From Streptomyces sp. NBS 14/10 (GTDB taxonomy: Bacteria > Actinomycetota > Actinomycetes > Streptomycetales > Streptomycetaceae): DNA of 57,797 nucleotides. The notes below the pieces were generated by a model that saw nothing but the letters and a program-made list of their open reading frames with translations, was not told the origin of the DNA and made no database searches. This document shows, piece by piece, positions 41,292 through 48,827 of the stretch (position 1 is its first letter; every line of letters starts with the position of its first letter). The stretch is from positions 1-57,797 of the forward strand of contig NZ_NCSM01000088.1 in NCBI RefSeq assembly GCF_002224125.1, read 5' to 3'. Both the position numbers and the translations under genes were made by a program.

Positions 41292-41915
41292 ATGACCGGG
41301 GGCCGTCGTGAACGCGCGGACGCCGCACGGAACCGGCGGGCCATCCTGTGCGCGACCGAAGAGCTGCTGGACCGGTACCGGCCCGAGCAGATCTCCATGG
41401 AGCAGGTCGCCGCCGCGGCGGGCGTCGGCAAAGGCACTGTGTTCCACCGATTCGGCAACCGCATGGGCCTCATGCGCGCCCTCATGGAGGAACGCGCTCT
41501 CACCCTCGGCGAGTCCGTCGCCACAGGCCCGCCGCCCCTGGGTCCGGGCGCACCCCCGCGCGAGCGCCTGCTGGCCTTCCTCGACGCCATGGTCGACGTC
41601 GTCACCCGTAACAAGGGCCTCATCGCCGCGCTCGACCACGCCATGACCACCGCACCCAAGCCCGCCGAGGACTCCCCGGCCGACCAGGACGCACACCCCG
41701 TCTACACCGCCTGGCACCGCCACATCAGCACCCTCATCGCCGAGGAACGCGCCGACCTGGACGCCGAGCTCCTGGCCCACATCCTGCTGAGCGCCCTGCA
41801 CAGCGACCCGATCCTGGCCCTCCTGCGCCGGGGCGAAGGCCACCGCCTCACCGCGAGCCTCCACACCCTGGCCTCGGCCGCCCTGGACGCCGCGCTCCCC
41901 GAGCCCCCGGGATAA
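41292..41915 (+). CDS. TetR-family regulator
   Basis: The 207-residue protein has an N-terminal HTH (RAILCATEELLDRYRPEQIS, MEQVAAAAGVGKGTVFHRFG) with the FxRFGNRxGLM end of the TetR/AcrR class, then a helical ligand domain (LLAFLDAMVDVVTRNKGLIA, HRHISTLIAEERADLDAELL). ATG at 41292 follows GAGAGGA. It is divergent from qor and starts an 8-bp-spaced operon with the isochorismatase-like gene. The two 19-bp operators upstream fit a dimer of this protein. Confidence 0.9.
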   Translation: MTGGRRERADAARNRRAILCATEELLDRYRPEQISMEQVAAAAGVGKGTVFHRFGNRMGLMRALMEERALTLGESVATGPPPLGPGAPPRERLLAFLDAMVDVVTRNKGLIAALDHAMTTAPKPAEDSPADQDAHPVYTAWHRHISTLIAEERADLDAELLAHILLSALHSDPILALLRRGEGHRLTASLHTLASAALDAALPEPPG

Positions 41916-41922
41916 TCCCCGC

Positions 41923-42564
41923 ATGACCGCCCCAGCGTCGCCCGCCCAGGCCCTGATCGTCGTGGATGTCCAATCGGCCTTCGTCTCAGGCCCGGCCGCG
42001 GTGCCCGACGCGCCGCGGGTGCTTGAGCGCATCGAGGACCTGACAGCCAGGGCACGTACGGCGGGCGCGCTCGTCGTCCACCTTCAGAACGACGGACCGG
42101 CAGGCGCGGCCGACGAGCCGATGACACCGGGCTGGGAGCTGTGTCTGCCGGTCCGCGAGGGCCAACGGGAGGTCGTGATCCGCAAGTCGGAGGACGACGG
42201 CTTCGAGGACACACCCCTCGGCGAACTGCTCACCGGCATGGGGATACAAGCCCTGGCCGTATGCGGGGTGATGTCGGAGATGTGCGTCAGCGCGACCGCG
42301 CGTACGGCGCTGGTGCTGGGATACCGCGTGGTCCTCCCGCACGACGCCCATGCGACGTATGACATCCCGGCGGCGGCGGGCATCAGCGATGTGGTTCCGG
42401 CCGCGATGGTGTCGCGGGTCGCCGAATGGGCCTTGGGCGATGAGGTCGAGATCGTCCCGCGCGCCGCCGACGTCGCGTTCGAGCGCCCCGCGCGCGAGCG
42501 CGCGGCCTCACTGAGCCCGGTACACCAGCAGATACCGCCAGAACAGCAGCCGGCGCAGCGTTGA
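41923..42564 (+). CDS. Isochorismatase-like cysteine hydrolase
   Basis: The 213-residue alpha/beta hydrolase-like protein has the catalytic triad of the family: Asp15 (LIVVDVQ), Lys88 (VIRKSEDDGF) and Cys121 (GVMSEMCVSATA). The cis-peptide region GVMSEMCV and DAHATYDI are typical. Such enzymes hydrolyse nicotinamide, isochorismate or related small amides and vinyl ethers. It is 8 bp after the tetR gene and is probably co-transcribed. Its last 57 bases overlap the end of the convergent methyltransferase gene. Confidence 0.88.
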   Translation: MTAPASPAQALIVVDVQSAFVSGPAAVPDAPRVLERIEDLTARARTAGALVVHLQNDGPAGAADEPMTPGWELCLPVREGQREVVIRKSEDDGFEDTPLGELLTGMGIQALAVCGVMSEMCVSATARTALVLGYRVVLPHDAHATYDIPAAAGISDVVPAAMVSRVAEWALGDEVEIVPRAADVAFERPARERAASLSPVHQQIPPEQQPAQR

Positions 42565-43092
42565 ACCCGGCAGCAGGCGGGCGGATTCGCGGCGGGTCTC
42601 GGCGTACGTCAGCGGGGGCGGCCAGACCATCGGGATCCGCACGGACGGGGCGGGGTGGCGCCTGTCGAGGAGTCGGTTCACCTTGAGGATGGACATCGCG
42701 GGAAAGGCCCATACGGCGTCGGCCGCCGATCTGATCGGGTAGAGCCCCAGCACCGCCAGCACACCCCGGGGCGCGAGGGCCTTCCGTAACGTCAGCACGG
42801 AGTCGAACGGCATGTGGTGGAGGCTGGCGATGCACGAGATGAAGTCGTAACGCGCCTCGGGTAATTGCGCCTCGCGCACATCGACCTGCCGGTACCACGG
42901 CCCACCCCCGGCCGCCCGCGCCGCCTCGACGACATCTGCGTCGGCGTCTACCCCCTCGACATCCAGCCCCCTCTTCGCGAGCGACCGCGCGAACCGCCCC
43001 GTCCCACACCCGACATCCAGTGCCGCCCGCGCCCCGCTGGGCACTTGTTTCAGCAGCAGCGGGTGGTAGTGATCGTTGTAGTTCACATTCAT
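42508..43092 (-). CDS. Class I SAM-dependent methyltransferase
   Basis: The 194-residue protein has the SAM-binding motif I LDVGCGTGRFARSLAKRGLD at about 25-44, an acidic post-I GVDADADVVE and FISCIASLHHMPF. The start at 43092 (MNVNYNDHYHPLLLKQVPSG) is usual for this small family; the longer frame upstream passes through low-quality sequence. The substrate is unknown. Its 3' end overlaps the isochorismatase-like gene by 57 nt on the other strand. Confidence 0.85.
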   Translation of the reverse strand: MNVNYNDHYHPLLLKQVPSGARAALDVGCGTGRFARSLAKRGLDVEGVDADADVVEAARAAGGGPWYRQVDVREAQLPEARYDFISCIASLHHMPFDSVLTLRKALAPRGVLAVLGLYPIRSAADAVWAFPAMSILKVNRLLDRRHPAPSVRIPMVWPPPLTYAETRRESARLLPGSTLRRLLFWRYLLVYRAQ

Positions 43093-43307
43093 ACGGCTCA
43101 CTCCCTCATCGGACGCCCCTGCGAACCGAAGCGGCTCACCCCCACCTCCATCCCCGCCCCCGGCAGACCGGAACCCGTTGAGGCGCGGCCCGACCGGGTG
43201 ACGCCGCGCCCGCGAACGGGTGATTCGGGTGGTTTTCTCGTTGTCGGGTGGAAGGAAAAAGGTGGCATTCATGCGCGAACAGGACGCATGAGCACCAGGG
43301 AGGAAAG

Positions 43308-43886
43308 ATGCCGATACACGCGAGCGCATTCGTGCGCGGCGGCGCCGTCCTGGCCACCGCCGCGGCGACCGTCGCCATGCTGGCCACCCCTGCCCAAACC
43401 ACCGAAGCCGGAGCCCACGGAGGGGGGACGGGCGGCGGGAAAGAGGCCGAGACCAAGCAGATCGCGTCCTCGGTCCTGGACGCGGACGAGAACATCAAGT
43501 TCACCCTGACCGCGATCCGGTCCGCCAAGGACCCGCTGAGGGCCTCCGTCCGTCTGAAGGCGTTCGTCCGGGAGCACGGCCAACTCGTGCTGTCGGACGA
43601 GGTACGGGTCGGTGAGGTGGACGGCTGGTTCTGGTTCCCGGTCACCGGCCCGCACGCGATCTGCGAGTTCTCTACGGCGAGCACCAACCCCGCGCCCATC
43701 ACCACCAGCCTGCTGATCACCCCGGCGATCGGCTGCTCACCGCCCCAGCACTTCGAGCTGGAGGACGGCAAGTTCGAATCCGACGACCACGGCACACGGA
43801 CCCCGCACGGCGGCGTACGCACCGGCGCCGGCGGCATGGCCGAACGCCCTGCCGCCCACCTGAGCCAAGGCGCGTCGGGCCGCTGA
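43308..43886 (+). CDS. Secreted protein of unknown function
   Basis: The 192-residue protein starts at ATG 43308, eight bases after GGGAGG. It has a signal peptide (about 1-30, AVLATAAATVAMLATPAQTT), then a short Gly-rich linker and a beta-rich domain: QIASSVLDADENIKFTLTAI, SVRLKAFVREHGQLVLSDEV and GWFWFPVTGPHAICEFST. Two Cys (ICEF, GCSP) may form a disulphide. The tail after about 150 is disordered. Found in Streptomyces as a conserved exported protein, as far as I recall without known role. Confidence 0.7.
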   Translation: MPIHASAFVRGGAVLATAAATVAMLATPAQTTEAGAHGGGTGGGKEAETKQIASSVLDADENIKFTLTAIRSAKDPLRASVRLKAFVREHGQLVLSDEVRVGEVDGWFWFPVTGPHAICEFSTASTNPAPITTSLLITPAIGCSPPQHFELEDGKFESDDHGTRTPHGGVRTGAGGMAERPAAHLSQGASGR

Positions 43887-43888
43887 AC

Positions 43889-43932
43889 CGAGGTCCGGCT
43901 CGGCAGCTCCTTTTCCCCCGAGCCGGACCTCG
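43889..43932. terminator. Bidirectional terminator
   Basis: CGAGGTCCGGCTCG (43889-43902) pairs perfectly with CGAGCCGGACCTCG (43919-43932), a 14-bp stem with a 16-nt loop containing TTTT. It sits between convergent genes. Confidence 0.8.
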
Positions 43933-43948
43933 TCCGCACCCGACCGGC

Positions 43949-44449
43949 TCAAAGCTCCGGGAAGGGCCGCGGATTCTCCATGACCCACAACAACTTCCGC
44001 GCTGCTTGAGCCTCTTCCGGCCGTACGGATGAGGCAATGCCCTCGACGACCGGCCGTCCCGCGCACACCGCTGCCCTGGCGGCCTTCTCCCAGCCGGGCT
44101 GTTCCTGGAAGCTCGTACTCTTCGGGCCGCGCACCGCCGCGGCGGCGGAGTGCCATTGCTCCGTGCGGCAGATGCTCTCCAGCAGATCCAACAGCTCGGC
44201 CTTGCACGGCACATACGGAGCCCCGGCCAGTTCAAGGAGAAAAGGGACCGTCGCGGCCGTCGCCTCACCCACGACGAACCCCAAAGCACAGACGAGGTCA
44301 CCGAGTTCGTCGATCGCGAGACGGGCGGTGTCCTCACCTCCGTACGCAATCCGTGAGAGCAACGGCGGAATACCGACGGCGGGCCTCTGCTGTGCGTCGC
44401 TCAATTCCCCCCAGCGGACCCCCGAGACCCCTTTCAGGACACTTCCCAT
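43949..44449 (-). CDS. HEAT-like repeat protein of unknown function
   Basis: The 166-residue protein starts at ATG 44449. It is helical: LLSRIAYGGEDTARLAIDEL, VCALGFVVGEATAATVPFLL, LAGAPYVPCKAELLDLLESI and EEAQAARKLLWVMENPRPF. This matches short HEAT-type proteins found near toxin, polymorphic-toxin immunity or unknown genes in Streptomyces. No toxin gene is recognisable beside it, so an immunity role is only a possibility. Confidence 0.6.
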   Translation of the reverse strand: MGSVLKGVSGVRWGELSDAQQRPAVGIPPLLSRIAYGGEDTARLAIDELGDLVCALGFVVGEATAATVPFLLELAGAPYVPCKAELLDLLESICRTEQWHSAAAAVRGPKSTSFQEQPGWEKAARAAVCAGRPVVEGIASSVRPEEAQAARKLLWVMENPRPFPEL

Positions 44450-44688
44450 GCGCCGCCCCCTGTCGCCCCGATCCACCCGGCTGGGCTAAATCATACCCAC
44501 CCACGCCTGTCCTCTTTCAGTAAATCGCCATTGCACTCGATTAGCGTGTCGGGCAACGCCGCCAAGGTCACCCTCCTGTTACTCTGCGGCTCCCAGAGAT
44601 CGCCCATAAAGGATTGAATACGCCAGATGGCAGACAGGATTTTCCTTGGCTGAATGCTGGCGTGGCCCCGGTCGGGAGGACACGGACT

Positions 44689-46182
44689 GTGCAGGATTTT
44701 CCTCGTCGCGGACTTCTCAAGGCGACGGCGGCCGCCGGCGTCGGCGCCGTCGTTCTTCCAGGCATTACGGCCGCAGAAGCCCCGAGCGCGAGCGCCGCAG
44801 CCAAAGGAATCACCGGCACGAAATGCAAGCCGGCCAAACTGACCGGCCGCATCGTCCGCCCCAACGACCCCGGGTACGCCGACGCGAGCCTCGGCTGGGA
44901 CGAGCTCTTCGTTCACTATCCGCTGGTCATCGTCTACGCCCAGAACACCCGGGACGTGGTCAACGCCCTCACATGGGCGCGCCAGCACGATGTCGCGCTG
45001 CGGGTACGGAGCGGCGGCCACAGCCTTGAGGGCTGGTCGAATGTGGACAACGGCATCGTGATCGACGTCAGCGAGTTGAAGTCGACCCACATCGATACCG
45101 GTTCGTGTACCGCGACCGTCGGCGCCGGGCTCAACCAGTTGGAAGCGGTGACCACGCTCGCGAAGAAGGACCTCGCCGTAACGACCGGAACGGAGGGCAG
45201 CGTAGGCCTGTCCGGCGCGACGCTCGGCGGCGGCTTCGGCTTCCTCACCCGCTATCTCGGCATGGCCTGTGACAGCCTGATGGGGGCCGAGATCGTTGTC
45301 CCGTCGGGTGCCGACTGCGCCAAGGTGATCCATGCGGACCTGCACAACCACTCGGATCTCCTCTGGGCACTCCGCGGGGCGGGAAACGGCAACTTCGGGA
45401 TCGTCACCTCACTCACCTATAAGGTGGCTACGCTGAAGAGCGTCGCTTATGTGACGGCAACATGGGACGGCCTCAAGGACCTGCAGAGGATCTTCGACGC
45501 ATGGCAGCGTACGGGGCCGAGCGCCGATAACCGCCTCGGAACCCAGCTCGAGATCCACCGAAACCAGATCCTGTTGTTCGGGGTTCTCGCGGACGGCTCG
45601 GCGGCAAAAGCGAAGGAGCTGCTGGCCCCGATCCTGAAGATCGGCAAGCCCGAGGTCTCGGTGCAGGTCGGTAACTGGGGCGACGTATATGCGGGATTCC
45701 AGATTCCGACCGAGGATGAGCCCGCCAACTGGAAGTTCTTCTCACAGTTCACCACCGAGCCGTTCCCGAAGAAGGCGATCAGCCTGATTTGCTCATTCAT
45801 GCGCGACGCCCCCACGGATGACAGCAACTTCTTCACCCAGGCATTCGGCGGAGCGGTGAAGAAAGAGCCCCGCGGCGGCACGGCGTTCCCGCATCGCAAC
45901 GCACTTTTCTATTCAGAGCCCGGTGCGGGCTGGGGAACTCGTGGAGAGCCGGGCAGCGGCGACAAGCTCACCCCGGTGGCCCAGGCATGGATCGCCGAGT
46001 TCAGCCAGGCGCTGCGGCCGTACGTGAACGGCGCCTACGTCAACGTGCCGAACATCGGAATGCAGGATTGGGAAACCGCCTACTGGGGATCCAACTTCGA
46101 CCGACTGCGCAAGATCAAGGCGAAGTACGACCCGCACAACGTCTTCCAGTACGAGCAGAGCATCCCGCCCGCGTCACGCTGA
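44689..46182 (+). CDS. Tat-exported FAD-binding oxidoreductase (BBE type)
   Basis: The 497-residue protein starts best at GTG 44689, eight bases after GGGAGGA; an upstream TTG (44614) is open but has no ribosome-binding site. The N-terminus (FPRRGLLKATAAAGVGAVVL) is a Tat-type signal. The FAD_binding_4 domain (about 55-220) has SGGHSLEGWSN with the His that forms a covalent flavin link; the Cys found in bicovalent members, usually before the LGGGFG loop, is absent here (GSVGLSGATLGGGFGFL). The C-terminal BBE motif is YWGSNFDRLRKIKAKYDPHN. Such enzymes oxidise sugars, alkaloids or phenols outside the cell. Codons are slightly less GC-rich than the neighbours. Confidence 0.88.
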   Translation: MQDFPRRGLLKATAAAGVGAVVLPGITAAEAPSASAAAKGITGTKCKPAKLTGRIVRPNDPGYADASLGWDELFVHYPLVIVYAQNTRDVVNALTWARQHDVALRVRSGGHSLEGWSNVDNGIVIDVSELKSTHIDTGSCTATVGAGLNQLEAVTTLAKKDLAVTTGTEGSVGLSGATLGGGFGFLTRYLGMACDSLMGAEIVVPSGADCAKVIHADLHNHSDLLWALRGAGNGNFGIVTSLTYKVATLKSVAYVTATWDGLKDLQRIFDAWQRTGPSADNRLGTQLEIHRNQILLFGVLADGSAAKAKELLAPILKIGKPEVSVQVGNWGDVYAGFQIPTEDEPANWKFFSQFTTEPFPKKAISLICSFMRDAPTDDSNFFTQAFGGAVKKEPRGGTAFPHRNALFYSEPGAGWGTRGEPGSGDKLTPVAQAWIAEFSQALRPYVNGAYVNVPNIGMQDWETAYWGSNFDRLRKIKAKYDPHNVFQYEQSIPPASR

Positions 46183-46210
46183 CCGACACTCTGCCGCGAC
46201 TTCACCCACC

Positions 46211-46260
46211 CCAGAGGCCCCTTCCGCTGCCCGGAAGGGGCCTCTGGGCTGGGGCGCGCT
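46211..46260 (+). terminator. Terminator followed by a tRNA acceptor-end remnant (copy A)
   Basis: A 16-bp stem (46211-46226 with 46232-46247, core AGAGGCCCCTTCCG) is followed by CTGGGGCGCGCTCGG, the same arrangement as at 48063 and 54328. There only the acceptor end of the tRNA is recognisable, then the sequence differs. It terminates the flavoenzyme gene and may be the edge of an old insertion. Confidence 0.6.
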
Positions 46261-46382
46261 CGGCGGCCAGTCTGACATCGGACGTTAGGGGGACGTTAGT
46301 CATACAGCGGCAGATCATCAGCGGCGGCCGACAACCTTGTTCTCACGCACCTGAAGCACCACGTCGAGAAACGGGGAAGAAC

Positions 46383-46685
46383 ATGTCGCACCGCACCACC
46401 CTCCGCCACGCCCGCAAGGCCGCCGCCGCCATGTTGATCGCCGTCGCCGCGTTCGGGCTCACCGCCTGCCAGGACGGCGACACCGGCAACTCATCCTCAC
46501 CCTCCGCCTCCGCGAGCGCCCCGCAGTCCCCCGGCACTCCGTCGGGCACCCCGTCGGGCACCCCCAAGAAGCCCGACACGAAGTGCACGGATCAGATCAA
46601 CTACGCGGGAGACCCCAGGTCCAACGCCGACATCAACTCCATCGGCGAGGAGACCGGCTACTGCCCGCCGGTCCAGCCTCAGTGA
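46383..46685 (+). CDS. Small lipoprotein
   Basis: The 100-residue protein: signal peptide with MLIAVAAFGLTACQDG (lipobox Cys at about 29), a Ser/Pro/Thr linker (GTPSGTPSGTPKKPD) and a short C-terminal region with CTDQINYAGDPRSNADINSI and TGYCPP; the two Cys may be bridged. It is preceded by a purine-rich GGGGAAG. Function unknown. It lies between copies A and B of the terminator/tRNA repeat. Confidence 0.65.
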   Translation: MSHRTTLRHARKAAAAMLIAVAAFGLTACQDGDTGNSSSPSASASAPQSPGTPSGTPSGTPKKPDTKCTDQINYAGDPRSNADINSIGEETGYCPPVQPQ

Positions 46686-46848
46686 CTTCTCGCAGTGCCT
46701 GCATGCAGACACCGCATGGCCGAGTCACGCATCCGGCTCTGCCTGACGTGCGCCGCCTCATCCAGTCCGGTTTCGTAATGGTTGGCAACTTTCTGTGACC
46801 GTCGTGAGGCCGCAGGACGGCCGCACGACGCCGAGGAGGTACGACCTG

Positions 46849-47985
46849 ATGAGGCTTGTTTCCGCTTCGCGTCTCGCGGCAGTGGCCGTGGCCGCAGCGA
46901 CAGCGATCATGACGGTGGGCCAGACGGCATCCGCCTGGTCGGCGGACAGGGACGGAAGACCGTTCCTCAAGCCGCTGCACACCGTCTCGACCGTCGCTTC
47001 GACGGTTCCGGCCAACGGCGACCTGAACCCGTACGGCACCGCCCTGGTCAAGAAGAGCACCGGTGACCTGCGGCGCGGCAACGTACTGGTCAGCAATTTC
47101 AACAACGCCGCGAACGAGCAGGGCACGGGGACCACTCTCGTGCAGGTCAGCCCCAAAGGCAGGACCAAACTGTTCGCCGAGATCGACCCGGACAACCTCC
47201 CTGGGCCGTGCCCGGGCGGCGTGGGGCTGACCACCGCACTGTCCATCCTGCCGGGCGGCTGGGTGGTGGTAGGCAGCCTGCCCACGGCCGACGGCACATC
47301 CGACACGGCGCAGGCCGGGTGCCTGATCGTGCTGGACAGCGACGGAGATGTCCGGGAGACCTTCAGCGGCCAGGGGATCAACGGCCCCTGGGACATGACC
47401 GCGAAGAGCCACGGCAAGAAGACCGATCTGTTCGTCACCAACGTGCTCAACGGCACGGTCGCCGGCGGCGGCGACATCGTGCGGCGCGGCACCGTGCTGC
47501 GGATCACCCTGCGCACCCACGACAAGCGGCCGCCGACCCGGATCGCCACGACCAAGATCGGTTCGGGCTTCGCCGAGAAGACCGACCCGGCGGCCCTCGT
47601 GATCGGACCGACGGGCGTCGGCCTGCGCGACGGCACGCTCTACGTGGCGGACACCGTCGACAACCGCATCACCGCGATCCCGGACGCCCTGACCCGCGAC
47701 ACCAGCGCCGGCACCGGCCGAGTGGTCACCACCGACGAGCACCTCAACGGCCCGCTCGGCATGGCGATCACCCCGAAGGGCAACATCCTCACCACCAACG
47801 GCGGCGACGGCAACATCGTGGAGACCACCCCTCGCGGCGACCAGGTGGCCGTCCGCACCCTCGACACCAGCGGCAACCCGCCGGGCGCGGGCGCACTGTT
47901 CGGCCTCGCGATCGCCAAGGACCCCGACCGGGTCTACTTCGTCAACGACGCAACCAACACCCTGAACCTGCTGAGCCGGCCCTGA
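46849..47985 (+). CDS. Secreted beta-propeller-like (NHL-type) protein
   Basis: The 378-residue protein starts at ATG 46849, eight bases after GAGGAGG; the upstream GTG (46795) is not preceded by a ribosome-binding site. A signal peptide (about 1-28, ending TASAWS) is followed by NHL/SMP-30-like propeller blades: YGTALVKKSTGDLRRGNVLV, GGVGLTTALSILPGGWVVVG, INGPWDMTAKSHGKKTDLFV, TGVGLRDGTLYVADTVDNRI and LNGPLGMAITPKGNILTTNG. These six or so repeats suggest an extracellular binding or hydrolase-like fold. Function unknown. It ends with a strong terminator. Confidence 0.8.
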   Translation: MRLVSASRLAAVAVAAATAIMTVGQTASAWSADRDGRPFLKPLHTVSTVASTVPANGDLNPYGTALVKKSTGDLRRGNVLVSNFNNAANEQGTGTTLVQVSPKGRTKLFAEIDPDNLPGPCPGGVGLTTALSILPGGWVVVGSLPTADGTSDTAQAGCLIVLDSDGDVRETFSGQGINGPWDMTAKSHGKKTDLFVTNVLNGTVAGGGDIVRRGTVLRITLRTHDKRPPTRIATTKIGSGFAEKTDPAALVIGPTGVGLRDGTLYVADTVDNRITAIPDALTRDTSAGTGRVVTTDEHLNGPLGMAITPKGNILTTNGGDGNIVETTPRGDQVAVRTLDTSGNPPGAGALFGLAIAKDPDRVYFVNDATNTLNLLSRP

Positions 47986-47989
47986 CCCA

Positions 47990-48020
47990 CTTGCGCGGGG
48001 CTGCTCCAGCCCCGCGCAAG
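47990..48020 (+). terminator. Terminator of the propeller gene
   Basis: CTTGCGCGGGGCT (47990-48002) pairs perfectly with AGCCCCGCGCAAG (48008-48020), loop GCTCC. Confidence 0.8.
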
Positions 48021-48062
48021 CCCAGGCTCACCGCTCGGCAGGACTGATGTCAGCACACACGT

Positions 48063-48097
48063 CAGAGGCCCCTTCCGATGACCGGAAGGGGCCTCTG
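48063..48097 (-). terminator. Terminator of the tRNA-Arg remnant (copy B)
   Basis: CAGAGGCCCCTTCCG and CGGAAGGGGCCTCTG arms form a 15-bp stem with a 5-nt loop. It lies downstream of the tRNA fragment on the minus strand, just as at 54328-54361, and resembles the stem at 46211. Confidence 0.75.
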
Positions 48098-48106
48098 AAC
48101 TGGGGC

Positions 48107-48150
48107 GCGCTCGACAGGATTCGAACCTGCAACCTCTTGACCCGTAGGTT
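48107..48150 (-). pseudogene. 3' half of tRNA-Arg(ACG), likely attachment-site copy (B)
   Basis: The minus strand reads from the anticodon loop (CTACGGG) through the 3' anticodon stem TCAAG, the variable loop AGGTT and the T-arm GCAGGTTCGAATCCTGT to the acceptor end CGAGCGC. The 5' half is missing: upstream of the loop the sequence becomes GAAC instead of the complement CTTGA. Such 3' tRNA halves are made by integration of tyrosine-recombinase elements. Copy B has a G where copy C has A after ACG. Confidence 0.75.
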
Positions 48151-48232
48151 CGGGCAGGCGCCCGGTGCAGTTCGGGACGACCCTCTGATGTGGTGCTCAG
48201 CGCGAGCTGTCAGCGGACGTTGTGTGCCGCCG

Positions 48233-48265
48233 CTGATGTCAGTACTGATGTCAGTACTGATGTCA
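48233..48265. repeat. 12-bp tandem direct repeats beside tRNA fragment B
   Basis: CTGATGTCAGTA occurs twice and CTGATGTCA once more (2.75 units). A shorter TTGATGTCAG pair lies at the matching place beside copy C (54493-54516). Phased repeats next to a core site are typical arm-type binding sites of integrases. Confidence 0.55.
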
Positions 48266-48353
48266 CCATCCGCTGTCCGATCCGCCAGCAATCGCCATGG
48301 CTCCTACGCTGTCCCTGGGACACGCGGTCAGCCGGACCCCTAGCATCTTCGCC

Positions 48354-48815
48354 ATGCAGATCGGCGAAGCAAGCGGGCTTGTGGAAGAAGCGCCATACGT
48401 ACGGTTCCAGAGCACAGCCCAAAATGGGCGCGGATACTTCACCGGCGTATTTGGACTGGTCAATGGCCTGGCAAGGGACGGGAAGCTGACCGCTGAGCAG
48501 GAGCGCTTCAGACGGACCAACAATGACTGGTACGACGCGGCCTATCCTGACCCCTCCTCCGTCGATCCGACGGTCTACGACCGTGAGCTTCACCCCGGGG
48601 CCGCTGCCTGGTTCAAGTGCACCTCGCGGGACCTGATCAAGCGAGTAGACGGCTACTTGGAGATCCTTGCCGCTCACGGGATCGGGTGCCGCATGATGCG
48701 ATCGTCGGATCCAGGAAGGATCGTCTACGAGGACGAGTACCAAATCGTCGTCGTTCCGCATGGGGCTGGACCGATCCAGCCGAGTCCGTCGGCCATACAC
48801 GACGGGTATGCGTAG
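48354..48815 (+). CDS. Hypothetical protein of the tRNA-flanked island
   Basis: A 153-residue soluble protein starts at ATG 48354 (MQIGEASGLVEEAPYVRFQS; an upstream Met would add 19 residues). Other segments are GLVNGLARDGKLTAEQERFR, NNDWYDAAYPDPSSVDPTVY and KRVDGYLEILAAHGIGCRMM. Predicted alpha/beta, no membrane segment or signal. I do not recognise the family. It is less GC-rich than the core genes and lies inside the region bounded by tRNA fragments. Confidence 0.6.
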   Translation: MQIGEASGLVEEAPYVRFQSTAQNGRGYFTGVFGLVNGLARDGKLTAEQERFRRTNNDWYDAAYPDPSSVDPTVYDRELHPGAAAWFKCTSRDLIKRVDGYLEILAAHGIGCRMMRSSDPGRIVYEDEYQIVVVPHGAGPIQPSPSAIHDGYA

Positions 48816-48827
48816 CGAGCGTGCGGC

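Noticed and set aside
43949..44449. Polymorphic-toxin immunity protein
   Set aside because: HEAT-like repeats alone do not show immunity function and no toxin gene is next to it.
48233..48265. Possible CRISPR array
   Set aside because: The units are adjacent 12-bp repeats without spacers, and no cas gene is present in the window.
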